A stretch of DNA of 23,033 bases. Source: a virus. This document shows, in pieces, positions 14,365 to 21,399 of the stretch (its first letter is position 1; every line of letters starts with the position of its first letter). The stretch lies in IMG/VR virus record IMGVR_UViG_3300029787_005428, positions 334 to 23,366 of that record, one strand, 5' to 3'. The translations under genes were made by a program, and so were the position numbers. The notes below the pieces were generated by a model. It was given only the letters and a program-made list of their open reading frames with translations, searched no databases and was not told the DNA's origin.

Positions 14365-15111
14365 ATGAAAAAGAAATATATCATCATTGGGACAGCAATT
14401 GCAGCCATTGCATTTTTTGGAATGTGCAGTAAGTCTGAAGCCCAGGAAGTTAAACAAGAAAAGACATGGAGTATTAACTCAGAAGTTGGTTACTACGAAT
14501 CAAGAATCTCCGGAGGAATGGTTGGTGCAGAAGATGCTGCATACGTAAAAGCCTCAACTAAAGTTGGTAATCTTTACGGTCTTTCACTAGTAGGGGGCAT
14601 TGAATATGTTAATGATCCCGACAGATACGAGCTGCATAGTTCAGTTGGTACAGTATTGGATACTCCTATTGGTGATATCGATACCAGAATTGTTGCACAT
14701 ACTAAGGAAGATAGTGATACTACTTTTGAATTAGTAGGTGCATATAGTGTTAATCTACTAAGCTTTGTTGATACAGAACTAAGTTTAAGTGTTGAAAATG
14801 GAGCAGAAGCAGTTGATACTACAATTGATCCAATTTACTCACCAGCTATTTTAGTCTTTAAGACCTTTAATACAGGTACTTTTGATATTACATTTGGTGG
14901 TGAATATGGTCAATCTTTTGGCTTTGATGACGATTACGAATATCTACACGGCTTTGTAAAGCTTGAAACAGTTATTAATGATGTAGCTAAGCTTTATATT
15001 CAAGGTAATTGGGTAAATAGTGACGTCGTTTTTGCAGATGGTATCAGTTATGCTGACACAGAACTTGATTGGGATCAATCAGTTAATGTTGGTTTAGCAT
15101 TTACGTTTTAA
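14365..15111 (+). CDS. outer-membrane beta-barrel-like protein with signal peptide
   Basis: 248 residues. A typical Sec signal peptide opens it: MKKK, a hydrophobic core (YIIIGTAIAAIAFFG), then SEA with predicted cleavage after A26. The mature part is a series of amphipathic strands with repeated turns (e.g. TWSINSEVGYYES, GLSLVGGIEYV, FDITFGGEYGQSF, AKLYIQGNWV) and ends VNVGLAFTF, the aromatic-F C-terminus recognised by the BAM machinery. It would be exported to the host outer membrane. Possible roles are superinfection exclusion, a porin or lysis-related change. A lipoprotein is less likely because the C in GMC is not in a lipobox. It has a sigma70-like promoter and its own terminator, so it is a separate transcription unit. 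Confidence 0.7.
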   Translation: MKKKYIIIGTAIAAIAFFGMCSKSEAQEVKQEKTWSINSEVGYYESRISGGMVGAEDAAYVKASTKVGNLYGLSLVGGIEYVNDPDRYELHSSVGTVLDTPIGDIDTRIVAHTKEDSDTTFELVGAYSVNLLSFVDTELSLSVENGAEAVDTTIDPIYSPAILVFKTFNTGTFDITFGGEYGQSFGFDDDYEYLHGFVKLETVINDVAKLYIQGNWVNSDVVFADGISYADTELDWDQSVNVGLAFTF

Positions 15112-15130
15112 CTTATATATAAACACAATT

Positions 15131-15166
15131 AGCCCTCTACTGAACGAATCGGTAGAGGGCTTTTTT
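15131..15166 (+). terminator. Rho-independent terminator
   Basis: A perfect 9-bp stem GCCCTCTAC/GTAGAGGGC (15132-15140 with 15152-15160), 11-nt loop, then TTTTTT (15161-15166). It lies 20 nt after the beta-barrel stop. There is no U-run on the minus strand, so it acts on the plus strand. Confidence 0.9.
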
Positions 15167-15169
15167 ATA

Positions 15170-15346
15170 TTACTTACTCCAAGGCGCACCACGATACATA
15201 CCGTGCTTAACTTTTGGTGCAGGTACTATTGTATCAGGGGTATAGGTTGATCCTCTATACGAAGCGGTTCTTGGTTTATCCACCGCTTTTTTATTAGAGT
15301 CCAATTCTATAGTCGCCCCTCTATATTGTATAATACGAGTTGCCAT
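15170..15346 (-). CDS. small protein with YRG repeats (DUF4278-like)
   Basis: 58 residues: MATRIIQYRGATIELDSNK at the start and YRGSTYTP, ending HGMYRGAPWSK. The repeated YRG motif and final YRGxxW match what I recall of the DUF4278 family of small cyanobacterial and phage proteins, of unknown function. An AAGGA lies about 10 nt upstream of the ATG, one of the few Shine-Dalgarno-like sequences in this window. It is convergent with the beta-barrel gene, with the terminator between. Because it is short, the evidence is the sequence pattern and the upstream AAGGA. Confidence 0.55.
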   Translation of the reverse strand: MATRIIQYRGATIELDSNKKAVDKPRTASYRGSTYTPDTIVPAPKVKHGMYRGAPWSK

Positions 15347-15424
15347 TATTATTGTTCCTTATTACGGTGCGTTCCTTCCCCTACCCCATCTTTCTCGCAT
15401 AGAACTATGTACAAAAAATAGGGT

Positions 15425-15448
15425 ACTTCCGCCCTTTCGGGTGAACGT
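15425..15448. other. imperfect hairpin in the 15347-15508 intergenic region
   Basis: ACTTCCGCCC and GGGTGAACGT pair across a 4-nt loop TTTC with 2 mismatches and one G-T pair; on the minus strand the loop is GAAA, a GNRA type. The area is clearly more GC-rich than its surroundings. No T-run follows on the plus strand. It could be a structured leader or transcription-related element; no function is evident. Confidence 0.3.
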
Positions 15449-15464
15449 GTTATACATTTATTTA

Positions 15465-15484
15465 ATCAAATCTAGATATTTGAT
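15465..15484. repeat. inverted repeat upstream of the small membrane gene
   Basis: Perfect 7-bp arms ATCAAAT (15465-15471) and ATTTGAT (15478-15484) around CTAGAT. It lies just upstream of the late-type box for the gene at 15509, so it may be an operator or chance AT-rich symmetry. Confidence 0.3.
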
Positions 15485-15492
15485 CAACTTTT

Positions 15493-15500
15493 AATAAATA
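15493..15500 (+). promoter_or_regulatory. late-type AATAAATA box
   Basis: AATAAATA ending 8 nt before the ATG at 15509. Confidence 0.35.
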
Positions 15501-15508
15501 ATTTCGGT

Positions 15509-15715
15509 ATGGAAACTATATTATTATTCCTCGCATGGGTTGCTGCAAGCTGCTTGGTTGCTTTAACTCTCCATTTAACTTCTGATACTACAAGGCATGC
15601 TCGTGCTTATCAGCATCACAGATTACTTACTCATAAATGGTATGAGTCAGAAAAAGCTGGTCATGATATTGGTATAAGGAATGCGAAAAAAAGTTTTCGA
15701 AAGATAGATAATTGA
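15509..15715 (+). CDS. small single-pass membrane protein
   Basis: 68 residues. An N-terminal transmembrane helix (ILLFLAWVAASCLVALTLHL, about 4-23) is followed by a His/Arg-rich cytoplasmic-type segment and the tail WYESEKAGHDIGIRNAKKSF. The SEKAGxDIG pattern looks conserved rather than random, and I recall it from DUF4032-like phage proteins. It has a late-type box and an inverted repeat upstream and stands 37 nt before the Hsp20 gene. Function unknown. Confidence 0.6.
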   Translation: METILLFLAWVAASCLVALTLHLTSDTTRHARAYQHHRLLTHKWYESEKAGHDIGIRNAKKSFRKIDN

Positions 15716-15737
15716 TATTTAGTATCTATAATATAGG

Positions 15738-15745
15738 TATAAATA
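15738..15745 (+). promoter_or_regulatory. TATAAATA box before Hsp20, with a TATAAT box upstream
   Basis: Exact TATAAATA ending 7 nt before the ATG at 15753. A CTATAAT box (15726-15732) lies just upstream, so the gene may have both an early-type and a late-type promoter. No -35 has correct spacing to the CTATAAT box. Confidence 0.4.
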
Positions 15746-15752
15746 TATATCT

Positions 15753-16169
15753 ATGACTAGACTAACTACATATAGAGGAGATAACCCATTAAAAATCATT
15801 GAGGATAGCCTAAACGGCATGCTCAATTTAACACCGGTCTTCCATAACTTGGAAGAAGTATATAAAACAGGCGATATCGTAAGATTCGCTTCAACAAAAG
15901 ATAGCCTGAATATTCAAATTGATATTCCGGGCTGTAAAAAAGATGACCTTGATCTTGACGTTGATTCTGATCAGCGTGAAGTATATATCAAGGGTAAACG
16001 TACCGTCAAAACTAATGACGGTGAAGAGACCCAGACTATGAATAGAAGTTTTTCTATTGGTAAAGAATACGATCTTAATAAAATTAAGTTTACGTATGAA
16101 TATGGTGTACTCGAGGTGTCAGTACCTAGACGTAAGAAGGAAGAATATATTAAAAAATATACTGTCTAA
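15753..16169 (+). CDS. small heat-shock protein (Hsp20/alpha-crystallin)
   Basis: 138 residues. The alpha-crystallin domain is clear: LNIQIDIPGCKKDDLDLDV, VYIKGKRTV, GEE, RSFSIGKEYDL and the final YEYGVLEVSVPR. A short N-terminal arm and C-terminal tail flank it, as in cyanophage Hsp20 proteins. It acts as an ATP-independent holdase that keeps proteins soluble during infection, and may work with the GroES-like co-chaperonin at 5305. It has start-proximal promoter boxes of both types. Typical small HSP length (about 140). Confidence 0.9.
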   Translation: MTRLTTYRGDNPLKIIEDSLNGMLNLTPVFHNLEEVYKTGDIVRFASTKDSLNIQIDIPGCKKDDLDLDVDSDQREVYIKGKRTVKTNDGEETQTMNRSFSIGKEYDLNKIKFTYEYGVLEVSVPRRKKEEYIKKYTV

Positions 16170-16234
16170 TTACTAAATAAAACTGGCAGGTGAGTACGAA
16201 TTATAAACTGGGGATGGTTGGTGGGAATCTTTTT

Positions 16235-16495
16235 ATGATTGAAAATATACTTGGCGTTATATATAACATCTGCTTTATTGGCTGCTTTTGGCCGCAAATA
16301 ATAAAGTCTATAAAAACAAAATCCGTTGAAGATGTAAGCATAGGCTTATGTTTTATGTCTATAGTGGGGTATGCAGCCGCATTAGGGTATACTATAATGA
16401 AGTTTGGCTTTGATTATTGGCTATCGCTAAATTATATTTTTAGCGCTTTTTTTGTTATTGTAATGATAATAGTTTATTACAAATATAAAAAATAG
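16235..16495 (+). CDS. PQ-loop / SemiSWEET-like membrane protein
   Basis: 86 residues from the ATG at 16235. Three hydrophobic segments (about 4-22, 36-54, 62-82) and the PQ-loop motif WPQIIKSIKTKSVEDVS, with the P-Q pair at 20-21, give the single-repeat PQ-loop fold of bacterial SemiSWEET sugar transporters, which work as dimers and are about 85-95 residues long. The family start MIENILGVIY favours this ATG; a GTG at 16190 and an ATG at 16214 are in frame and would add an N-terminal arm. Located in the inner membrane. Substrate unknown; sugar is inferred only from the family. Confidence 0.75.
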   Translation: MIENILGVIYNICFIGCFWPQIIKSIKTKSVEDVSIGLCFMSIVGYAAALGYTIMKFGFDYWLSLNYIFSAFFVIVMIIVYYKYKK

Positions 16496-16496
16496 T

Positions 16497-16892
16497 TTAC
16501 ATAGTTTCGGCAGGCCACAGGCGAAGTTTCATATACTGAATATCTTTCTTTATCTCAGCTATATCGACTTCCATTTCTTTCATCGAATCTGTTAGTATTA
16601 CATCCCCGCTCGGCGTAATAAAATTACTAACCAAAGTTTCAATTTTTTCAACTAACGGTAATAGTTCTCTAATCTCAGTTTGATTAGATTGTGCCATAAA
16701 ACGTAAAGCTTGGGTTTCGGTCTCCAAGCTTTCTATTTTCAATCGTATAATTTCTTGATCTTTAGCGTAAACCTCTTGTGATACATATTGTGTATTAAGC
16801 CAGAGAGCAGCTAATGCACCTAATGCAGCGAGCAAGAACGTACTAAAGTTCAAATTATCGAAGAAAGATTGAATTGATTTAAATGAAGCCAT
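16497..16892 (-). CDS. single-pass membrane protein with coiled coil
   Basis: 131 residues. One transmembrane helix (about residues 16-34, FSTFLLAALGALAALWLN) is followed by a long charged helical region with heptad-like spacing (KDQEIIRLKIESLETETQALRFM, VEKIETLVSN, MEVDIAEIKKDIQYMK), predicting a coiled coil. It is the last gene of a minus-strand block with baseplate genes and has a late-type box. It could be a holin, an inner spanin component or a virion membrane-associated protein; sequence alone does not decide. The convergent PQ-loop gene ends 2 nt away. Confidence 0.6.
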   Translation of the reverse strand: MASFKSIQSFFDNLNFSTFLLAALGALAALWLNTQYVSQEVYAKDQEIIRLKIESLETETQALRFMAQSNQTEIRELLPLVEKIETLVSNFITPSGDVILTDSMKEMEVDIAEIKKDIQYMKLRLWPAETM

Positions 16893-16900
16893 TTAATAGA

Positions 16901-16908
16901 TATTTATT
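16901..16908 (-). promoter_or_regulatory. late-type AATAAATA box (minus strand)
   Basis: Minus-strand AATAAATA ending 8 nt before the ATG at 16892. Confidence 0.35.
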
Positions 16909-16937
16909 CTATATAGTTCCTAATCTTAAATAAAAAG

Positions 16938-19187
16938 CTATTTTCTTTCATTTTTACGACAAGTTGCTACTACTCTATCAGTTGTCATTTCGCCAGTTGC
17001 GCAGTTGCAAGAAAATGCTGCTCTAGATGCATTTCTAACATTTGTATTTGTATCACATAATGATAATGGTAAGTTAGCAAAAGCATGACTATGAGAATAT
17101 ATCTTAACTGAATCAGCAGTCGTGAATGCAGCTACTGCTGAATTCTCATGGGCGTCAGTACCAATTCTACAGCCAGAGACTAATTCGCCATATAATACGA
17201 CAGGCTCAGTTAGTTGATACTCTCTTGGTGCAGTTACGTGCTGTACATGCAACTCACCTTCTACATGCATTCCCCCGCCGATAATAACATTCTTATTAAC
17301 ACCTAAACTACTATCAATTAATACTTGATGTTGGCGTTTATTTCTTAAAGCTAATATATCAGCTGAAATATTTACTGTATTAGCATCTATGTTAATTTCA
17401 TTAGCAGATCCAATATTTACTTGTTCACCTGTAACGTTAGTAATACTGCCAGTTATATTAGTTGGCCCGTATGATTTAAGATTTAAACCACCTGCACCTA
17501 CAACTACATTATATCTATTAGAAACATTTAAAGTCGACGTGCCACCAGGTAAGTCTTGAACATGAACATATTCTAGAAGAGGAGATCCTTCCTTGTTTAA
17601 ATATGTTGCACTACCTCCAACTTTTACACCACTAGCTGTAGATTTACCAATGGGATCTAACCTATAGCTTCCAAAATTGTTCATCATCATACCAATAGTT
17701 TCAACTTTATTCTTAGTAATTTGAATCATCTCACTACCACCTATTCCAAGGTCTTGCTCTATCTTAGTAAGCTGGGGTAATTTACTTTCAATTAATTGCT
17801 GTAGAGTATCTTTTCTCGTATCAAAGACCCAATTACCTTCTTCAGTCGAAGGACTGGTACAAGCTTCAGCTGCTCCTGCTGTTGGATATTGACCGGTACA
17901 AATAGCATTATCAGTCCCTCCTAATGTACCCCCAGGCCCGGTATCCCCAGGCGAGACAACCGTACTAGAATAGCCTGCATCAAGACTATTAGGTGCAGTA
18001 ATACTTTGCCCGTCTAATGCTTTATAAGCTAATGTACCATCAGTAACCGGATTACAACGAAATGTACCATCTTGTTCTTGTAAAACACTATTACGTTTTA
18101 AAATAGTAATGTTATTTGTATTTTTAACATTATTATTACCAGTGCGTTTAATTTCAAATAATTGTTTAAATTCTTGTATGGGCCCTACTATTTTAGTCCA
18201 TTCTTTAAATTTAATATCATTTAATGAACCAACTTTTTTATACTTGTCTCTGTAAACTATCTCATCTAAATTTTTACCAGTAAATTCATTCTTAAAACCT
18301 TTTGTTGTATCATATGTATCGTTTAATACTAATGTATTTTTATTTGTAGCAGCTAGTTCAATAGTAGCTTCATTAGTCATTTCTTTAAACGAACCAGAAT
18401 AATGAGATAGCTTTACCTTCTCATTTAAGTCAGTATTAATAAATTCTAATGAACCACCTTTCTGATTAATAACATATTTGTTTCTATATGTTGCAACATT
18501 ATGATCAATCTCGGAAGTCTTTTTATTTTCATATGTACCTGGGTAATCTTCTTGAGCTTGTTTACCGTAAATGCCAGTCCAATCTGATTGACCAAAACTA
18601 GCTGCAAAATAAACTGGAAACTGTGGATTACCTTCTCTAAAAAATACCCATACATGTGAACCAACAGCTGGTATTGCAAACGCACCTCTTGCAGCATTTG
18701 AATATGTATTGGGTCTATAGTTATATGCTAACGGGTTAGGTCTATTAACATTATCTGCTGCACTGACAAATGCATCGGTTAAAAGACCACTTGTACTTGT
18801 ATATAAACTACTGGGCGCGCTTCCTTCTGCTGATAAACTACTAGCACCATTACTAAAAGTTGTACTTAAGAAATTACTTTCTGATACTGATCCAGCATTA
18901 TAATGATTGTTAAATCTACCTGTTGAACTTTCTCCAACTAGTGGAGCGGCACATTCAGCCCATGGCAGTCTAGTTTTTAAAGTATCTAAGATACTACTTA
19001 AATCACCATTAACATTATCGCCAAGAAGTTTAGAAATTTTCTTACTGGTATTACTATCTATCCAGCCACTATATACTGTAGGGGTTAAATGAGGTACAAA
19101 AATTTTAACTTTACCGGCATATTCTGGATCATTGTTCTGTACAACAATACCGACATAATTACCATAAAATGTATTCTTATCTTTCAT
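16938..19187 (-). CDS. gp5-like baseplate central spike protein
   Basis: 749 residues. The first part has the OB-fold pattern of gp5/VgrG spikes: YVGIVVQNNDPEYAGKVKIFVPHL at 11-34, and AFAIPAVGSHVWVFFREGNPQFPVYFAASF near 170-200. A central region with Gly/Ser/Thr-rich repeats and no obvious lysozyme catalytic motif follows, then a beta-rich C-terminal region (NVVVGAGGLNLKS, GPTNITGSITNVTGEQVNIG) typical of spike helices. Near the end are YSHSHAF (H699, H701) and four cysteines (CDTN, CNC, ATC), which may bind metal at the tip. T4 gp5 carries a lysozyme domain; here I see none. Forms the puncturing needle of the baseplate. Confidence 0.75.
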   Translation of the reverse strand: MKDKNTFYGNYVGIVVQNNDPEYAGKVKIFVPHLTPTVYSGWIDSNTSKKISKLLGDNVNGDLSSILDTLKTRLPWAECAAPLVGESSTGRFNNHYNAGSVSESNFLSTTFSNGASSLSAEGSAPSSLYTSTSGLLTDAFVSAADNVNRPNPLAYNYRPNTYSNAARGAFAIPAVGSHVWVFFREGNPQFPVYFAASFGQSDWTGIYGKQAQEDYPGTYENKKTSEIDHNVATYRNKYVINQKGGSLEFINTDLNEKVKLSHYSGSFKEMTNEATIELAATNKNTLVLNDTYDTTKGFKNEFTGKNLDEIVYRDKYKKVGSLNDIKFKEWTKIVGPIQEFKQLFEIKRTGNNNVKNTNNITILKRNSVLQEQDGTFRCNPVTDGTLAYKALDGQSITAPNSLDAGYSSTVVSPGDTGPGGTLGGTDNAICTGQYPTAGAAEACTSPSTEEGNWVFDTRKDTLQQLIESKLPQLTKIEQDLGIGGSEMIQITKNKVETIGMMMNNFGSYRLDPIGKSTASGVKVGGSATYLNKEGSPLLEYVHVQDLPGGTSTLNVSNRYNVVVGAGGLNLKSYGPTNITGSITNVTGEQVNIGSANEINIDANTVNISADILALRNKRQHQVLIDSSLGVNKNVIIGGGMHVEGELHVQHVTAPREYQLTEPVVLYGELVSGCRIGTDAHENSAVAAFTTADSVKIYSHSHAFANLPLSLCDTNTNVRNASRAAFSCNCATGEMTTDRVVATCRKNERK

Positions 19188-19193
19188 TTATTA

Positions 19194-19201
19194 TATTTAA
19201 A
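19194..19201 (-). promoter_or_regulatory. degenerate late-type TTTAAATA box (minus strand)
   Basis: Minus-strand TTTAAATA ending 6 nt before the ATG at 19187, in the 55-nt gap after the upstream gene. Confidence 0.3.
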
Positions 19202-19242
19202 TTAAAAATAGATTATTGCACGTACAAGAATCCGGCTCTATT

Positions 19243-20019
19243 TTAAAAAAGAGGGTCCCCTATAGGGTTACCAAATTCATCACGCCCAGTATTAAGCTTA
19301 GGTATTCCTTCAAATGCAGCTTCAAATTCTGCTTCTGACATCATCTCTGGTATGTCAGCTAATTGAGCAAATTGATCATTATCGTCAAAATCAGCTGTTA
19401 ATTTATCAAAATTATCTACTACTTTGAGTTGGGATTCAGCTTGTTTAGCAAATGACTTACCGAAAGCTGCTTTTTGCTTTTCAAATGCAGCTGCACTATT
19501 AGCCATATCTTGAGATATTTTTTGTTGAAACTTAGCACCATCAAATTGATCAGTCTGTAATTGCATATCTCTTAACTGATTATTTGTAAGGCTTTTAACA
19601 TTTTTTGAAATGTTATTGGTTAGACCTCCTTGTATAGCAGCTGTTTCTGCCATTTTCGTTTTTGCGCTATTTAAACAATCAATTTGTTCAGATATAAAAT
19701 TTTCTAATCCCTGAATTTCATCTCCAATAGATTCTACTAAACCCTCAAATTGACCTATAACTCTATCTAACTCGCTAGTAATTTTTGAAAATGCTTGATC
19801 AGCTATATCATTTAAATTAGGTAGTCCTCCAGAAGCTATATTTTTAAAATTTTCTACAGCATTAGTAGCGAGCTCTTCTATTTCTTTAGCGGCAGCAGCA
19901 AATGTCTCTGCTATTTGTACCTCTCTAGCTATTTGAGATCCTATTTTTTCTAACTCAGTAGCTACGGCGTTTCCTAACTTTCCAGCTAATTCATCAATCT
20001 TAAAATTAATACATCCCAT
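19243..20019 (-). CDS. helical virion/baseplate protein
   Basis: 258 residues, almost wholly helical with long amphipathic coiled-coil stretches (EIEELATNAVENFKNIA, ELDRVIGQFEGLVESIGDEIQGLENFI, AAAFEKQKAAFGKSFAKQ). It starts with MGCINFKIDELAGKLG and ends in an acidic region and GDPLF. It directly precedes the spike gene on the minus strand, where T4-like cyanophages carry a structural protein of similar composition, so a virion baseplate or tail role is likely. No enzymatic motif is visible. It has a late-type promoter box. Confidence 0.6.
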   Translation of the reverse strand: MGCINFKIDELAGKLGNAVATELEKIGSQIAREVQIAETFAAAAKEIEELATNAVENFKNIASGGLPNLNDIADQAFSKITSELDRVIGQFEGLVESIGDEIQGLENFISEQIDCLNSAKTKMAETAAIQGGLTNNISKNVKSLTNNQLRDMQLQTDQFDGAKFQQKISQDMANSAAAFEKQKAAFGKSFAKQAESQLKVVDNFDKLTADFDDNDQFAQLADIPEMMSEAEFEAAFEGIPKLNTGRDEFGNPIGDPLF

Positions 20020-20024
20020 ACAAT

Positions 20025-20032
20025 TATTTACG
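20025..20032 (-). promoter_or_regulatory. late-type CGTAAATA box (minus strand)
   Basis: Minus-strand CGTAAATA ending 5 nt before the ATG at 20019, in the 47-nt divergent region shared with the TGT-like gene promoter. Confidence 0.35.
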
Positions 20033-20060
20033 TTGATAACTACGTTTTATATACTATAAT
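20033..20060 (+). promoter_or_regulatory. sigma70-like promoter for the 7-deazaguanine operon
   Basis: TTGATA (20033-20038), 16-nt spacer, TATAAT (20055-20060), 6 nt to the ATG at 20067: the best consensus match in the window. The 13-mer TATATACTATAAT (20048-20060) equals the one before 14365. Transcription should start at or next to the A of the ATG. Confidence 0.6.
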
Positions 20061-20066
20061 AGTATT

Positions 20067-20855
20067 ATGTTAGTATCTCATGAAAGTCCTATTAGTATCT
20101 TAGAAGAATCAAAAGATTATAATGATTATGATTATGCCTTAGTTCATCTGTTTGAAACTCATCCTGAATATTATGAATTTTTTAAAAATTCTTTACGTAA
20201 TGGTAGAGAAGTATTATTAGATAATAGTATATTTGAATTAGGTGAAGCTTTTGATTCTGATAAATTTGCTAAATATGTAGAAGAATTAAAACCGTCTTAT
20301 TATATTGTACCGGATGTCTTAGAGGACGGTTACCAAACTATGTTGAATTATAACGAGTTTGTTAAGAAGTATCCTGATCTACCTGGATTGCGTATTGGAG
20401 TTGTACAAGGTAAAACTTATGATGAGTTAGTAGATTGTTATAGATATATGTCTGAGCAATCTGATTATATTGCAATTAGTTTTGATTATAGTTATTATGT
20501 AGCGACCGGTAGAGGTAAGACAGAATTAGAAAGATGGTGTACCGGTCGTCAAAAATTTATTAGAGATCTTAAAAATGAAGGTATATGGGATTTTAATAAA
20601 CCTCATCACTTACTGGGTTGTTCTTTAGCTAAAGAATTTAAAGCTTATACTAATGATTATTCTATAAGATCTGTAGATACATCTAATCCGGTAGTTGCTG
20701 GTATAAAGGAACTCCGATATACTGGTGATATGGGATTAAAAGATAAGCCTTCTGTTAAGTTAGCTGATCTTATTGATACTAAGGTTGATGATGATATGAT
20801 GGAATGTATCGAATATAATACAGGTTGTTTTAGGAGTATAGTATATGGTAATTAG
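20067..20855 (+). CDS. TGT-superfamily (DpdA-like) guanine transglycosylase
   Basis: 262 residues. Correspondence with tRNA-guanine transglycosylase core motifs: LLDNSIFEL (D52, like the DSGGF base), VPDVLED (D83), GVVQGKTYDEL (Q114), LLGCS (G184) and SVDTSNP (D204, like the FDCVLPTR nucleophile). The catalytic aspartate pair is therefore kept. Unlike cellular TGT (about 375 residues) it lacks the CxCxxC zinc site, and its size and motif style match phage DpdA enzymes, which insert 7-deazaguanines into DNA. It overlaps the kinase-like gene by 11 nt, and the third gene is QueF, which makes the preQ1 substrate. It could instead modify the tRNA-Asn downstream. Confidence 0.75.
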   Translation: MLVSHESPISILEESKDYNDYDYALVHLFETHPEYYEFFKNSLRNGREVLLDNSIFELGEAFDSDKFAKYVEELKPSYYIVPDVLEDGYQTMLNYNEFVKKYPDLPGLRIGVVQGKTYDELVDCYRYMSEQSDYIAISFDYSYYVATGRGKTELERWCTGRQKFIRDLKNEGIWDFNKPHHLLGCSLAKEFKAYTNDYSIRSVDTSNPVVAGIKELRYTGDMGLKDKPSVKLADLIDTKVDDDMMECIEYNTGCFRSIVYGN

Positions 20856-21399
20856 TTTTACAGGAGCGCAGAGTACGGGTAAGTCTACTTTACTAGAAGA
20901 GTGTAAAAAGGATGGTAGATTTAATGGATTTACTTTTCAACATGAAGTAACTCGTTGGGTAAAGAAAAAGTATAATCTAACTATTAATGAAGATGGTGAC
21001 GAATTAACTCAATTAGCTATATTAGCTAAGCATTTAGATAACTATCTAATTTATAGAGATAAAGATGTAGTTATGGATAGATGTATATTAGATGGTTTAG
21101 TTTATACAACGTACTTATATGCTGGTCCTAATCAAGTGGTAAGTGAAGAATTATATAACTATACTGAATTTCTATTTAAAAAGTTAATTGATAAAATAGA
21201 TATTATTTTTTATGCTGAGCCTGAAATACCTTTAGTAGATGATGGTGAAAGAAGTGTTAATACAGAATTTAGAGACGGTATAGTTAAATTATTTGAGGAA
21301 GCTATAGATCATTTTAAGATACCTGTTGTAAGATTAGCTGGTAGTAAGAAAGAACGTATGACAACAATATATAAAACTTTAGATAATTATGGCAAATAA
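20845..21399 (+). CDS. P-loop kinase, NadR/AAA_28-like
   Basis: 184 residues. Walker A GAQSTGKST (7-15) sits right at the start; DRCILDGLVYT (78-88) resembles the Walker B/substrate DR region, and DDGERSVNTEFRD (132-144) resembles the lid of NadR-type nucleoside kinases. The family (AAA_28) includes ribosylnicotinamide kinase and phage relatives of unknown substrate. It overlaps the transglycosylase gene by 11 nt upstream and queF by 11 nt downstream, so the three are almost certainly co-expressed. A kinase acting on a 7-deazaguanine or nucleotide precursor is a possible role, but the substrate cannot be read from sequence. Confidence 0.7.
   Translation: MVISFTGAQSTGKSTLLEECKKDGRFNGFTFQHEVTRWVKKKYNLTINEDGDELTQLAILAKHLDNYLIYRDKDVVMDRCILDGLVYTTYLYAGPNQVVSEELYNYTEFLFKKLIDKIDIIFYAEPEIPLVDDGERSVNTEFRDGIVKLFEEAIDHFKIPVVRLAGSKKERMTTIYKTLDNYGK

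Noticed and set aside
14365-14450. Lipoprotein signal at the C of FGMC
   Set aside because: No proper lipobox (-1 is Met, -3 is Phe); a signal peptidase I site after SEA is better.
18446-19092. Frames of 83 and 61 codons inside the spike gene
   Set aside because: They lie fully inside the 749-codon baseplate gene in other frames and have no protein-family look.
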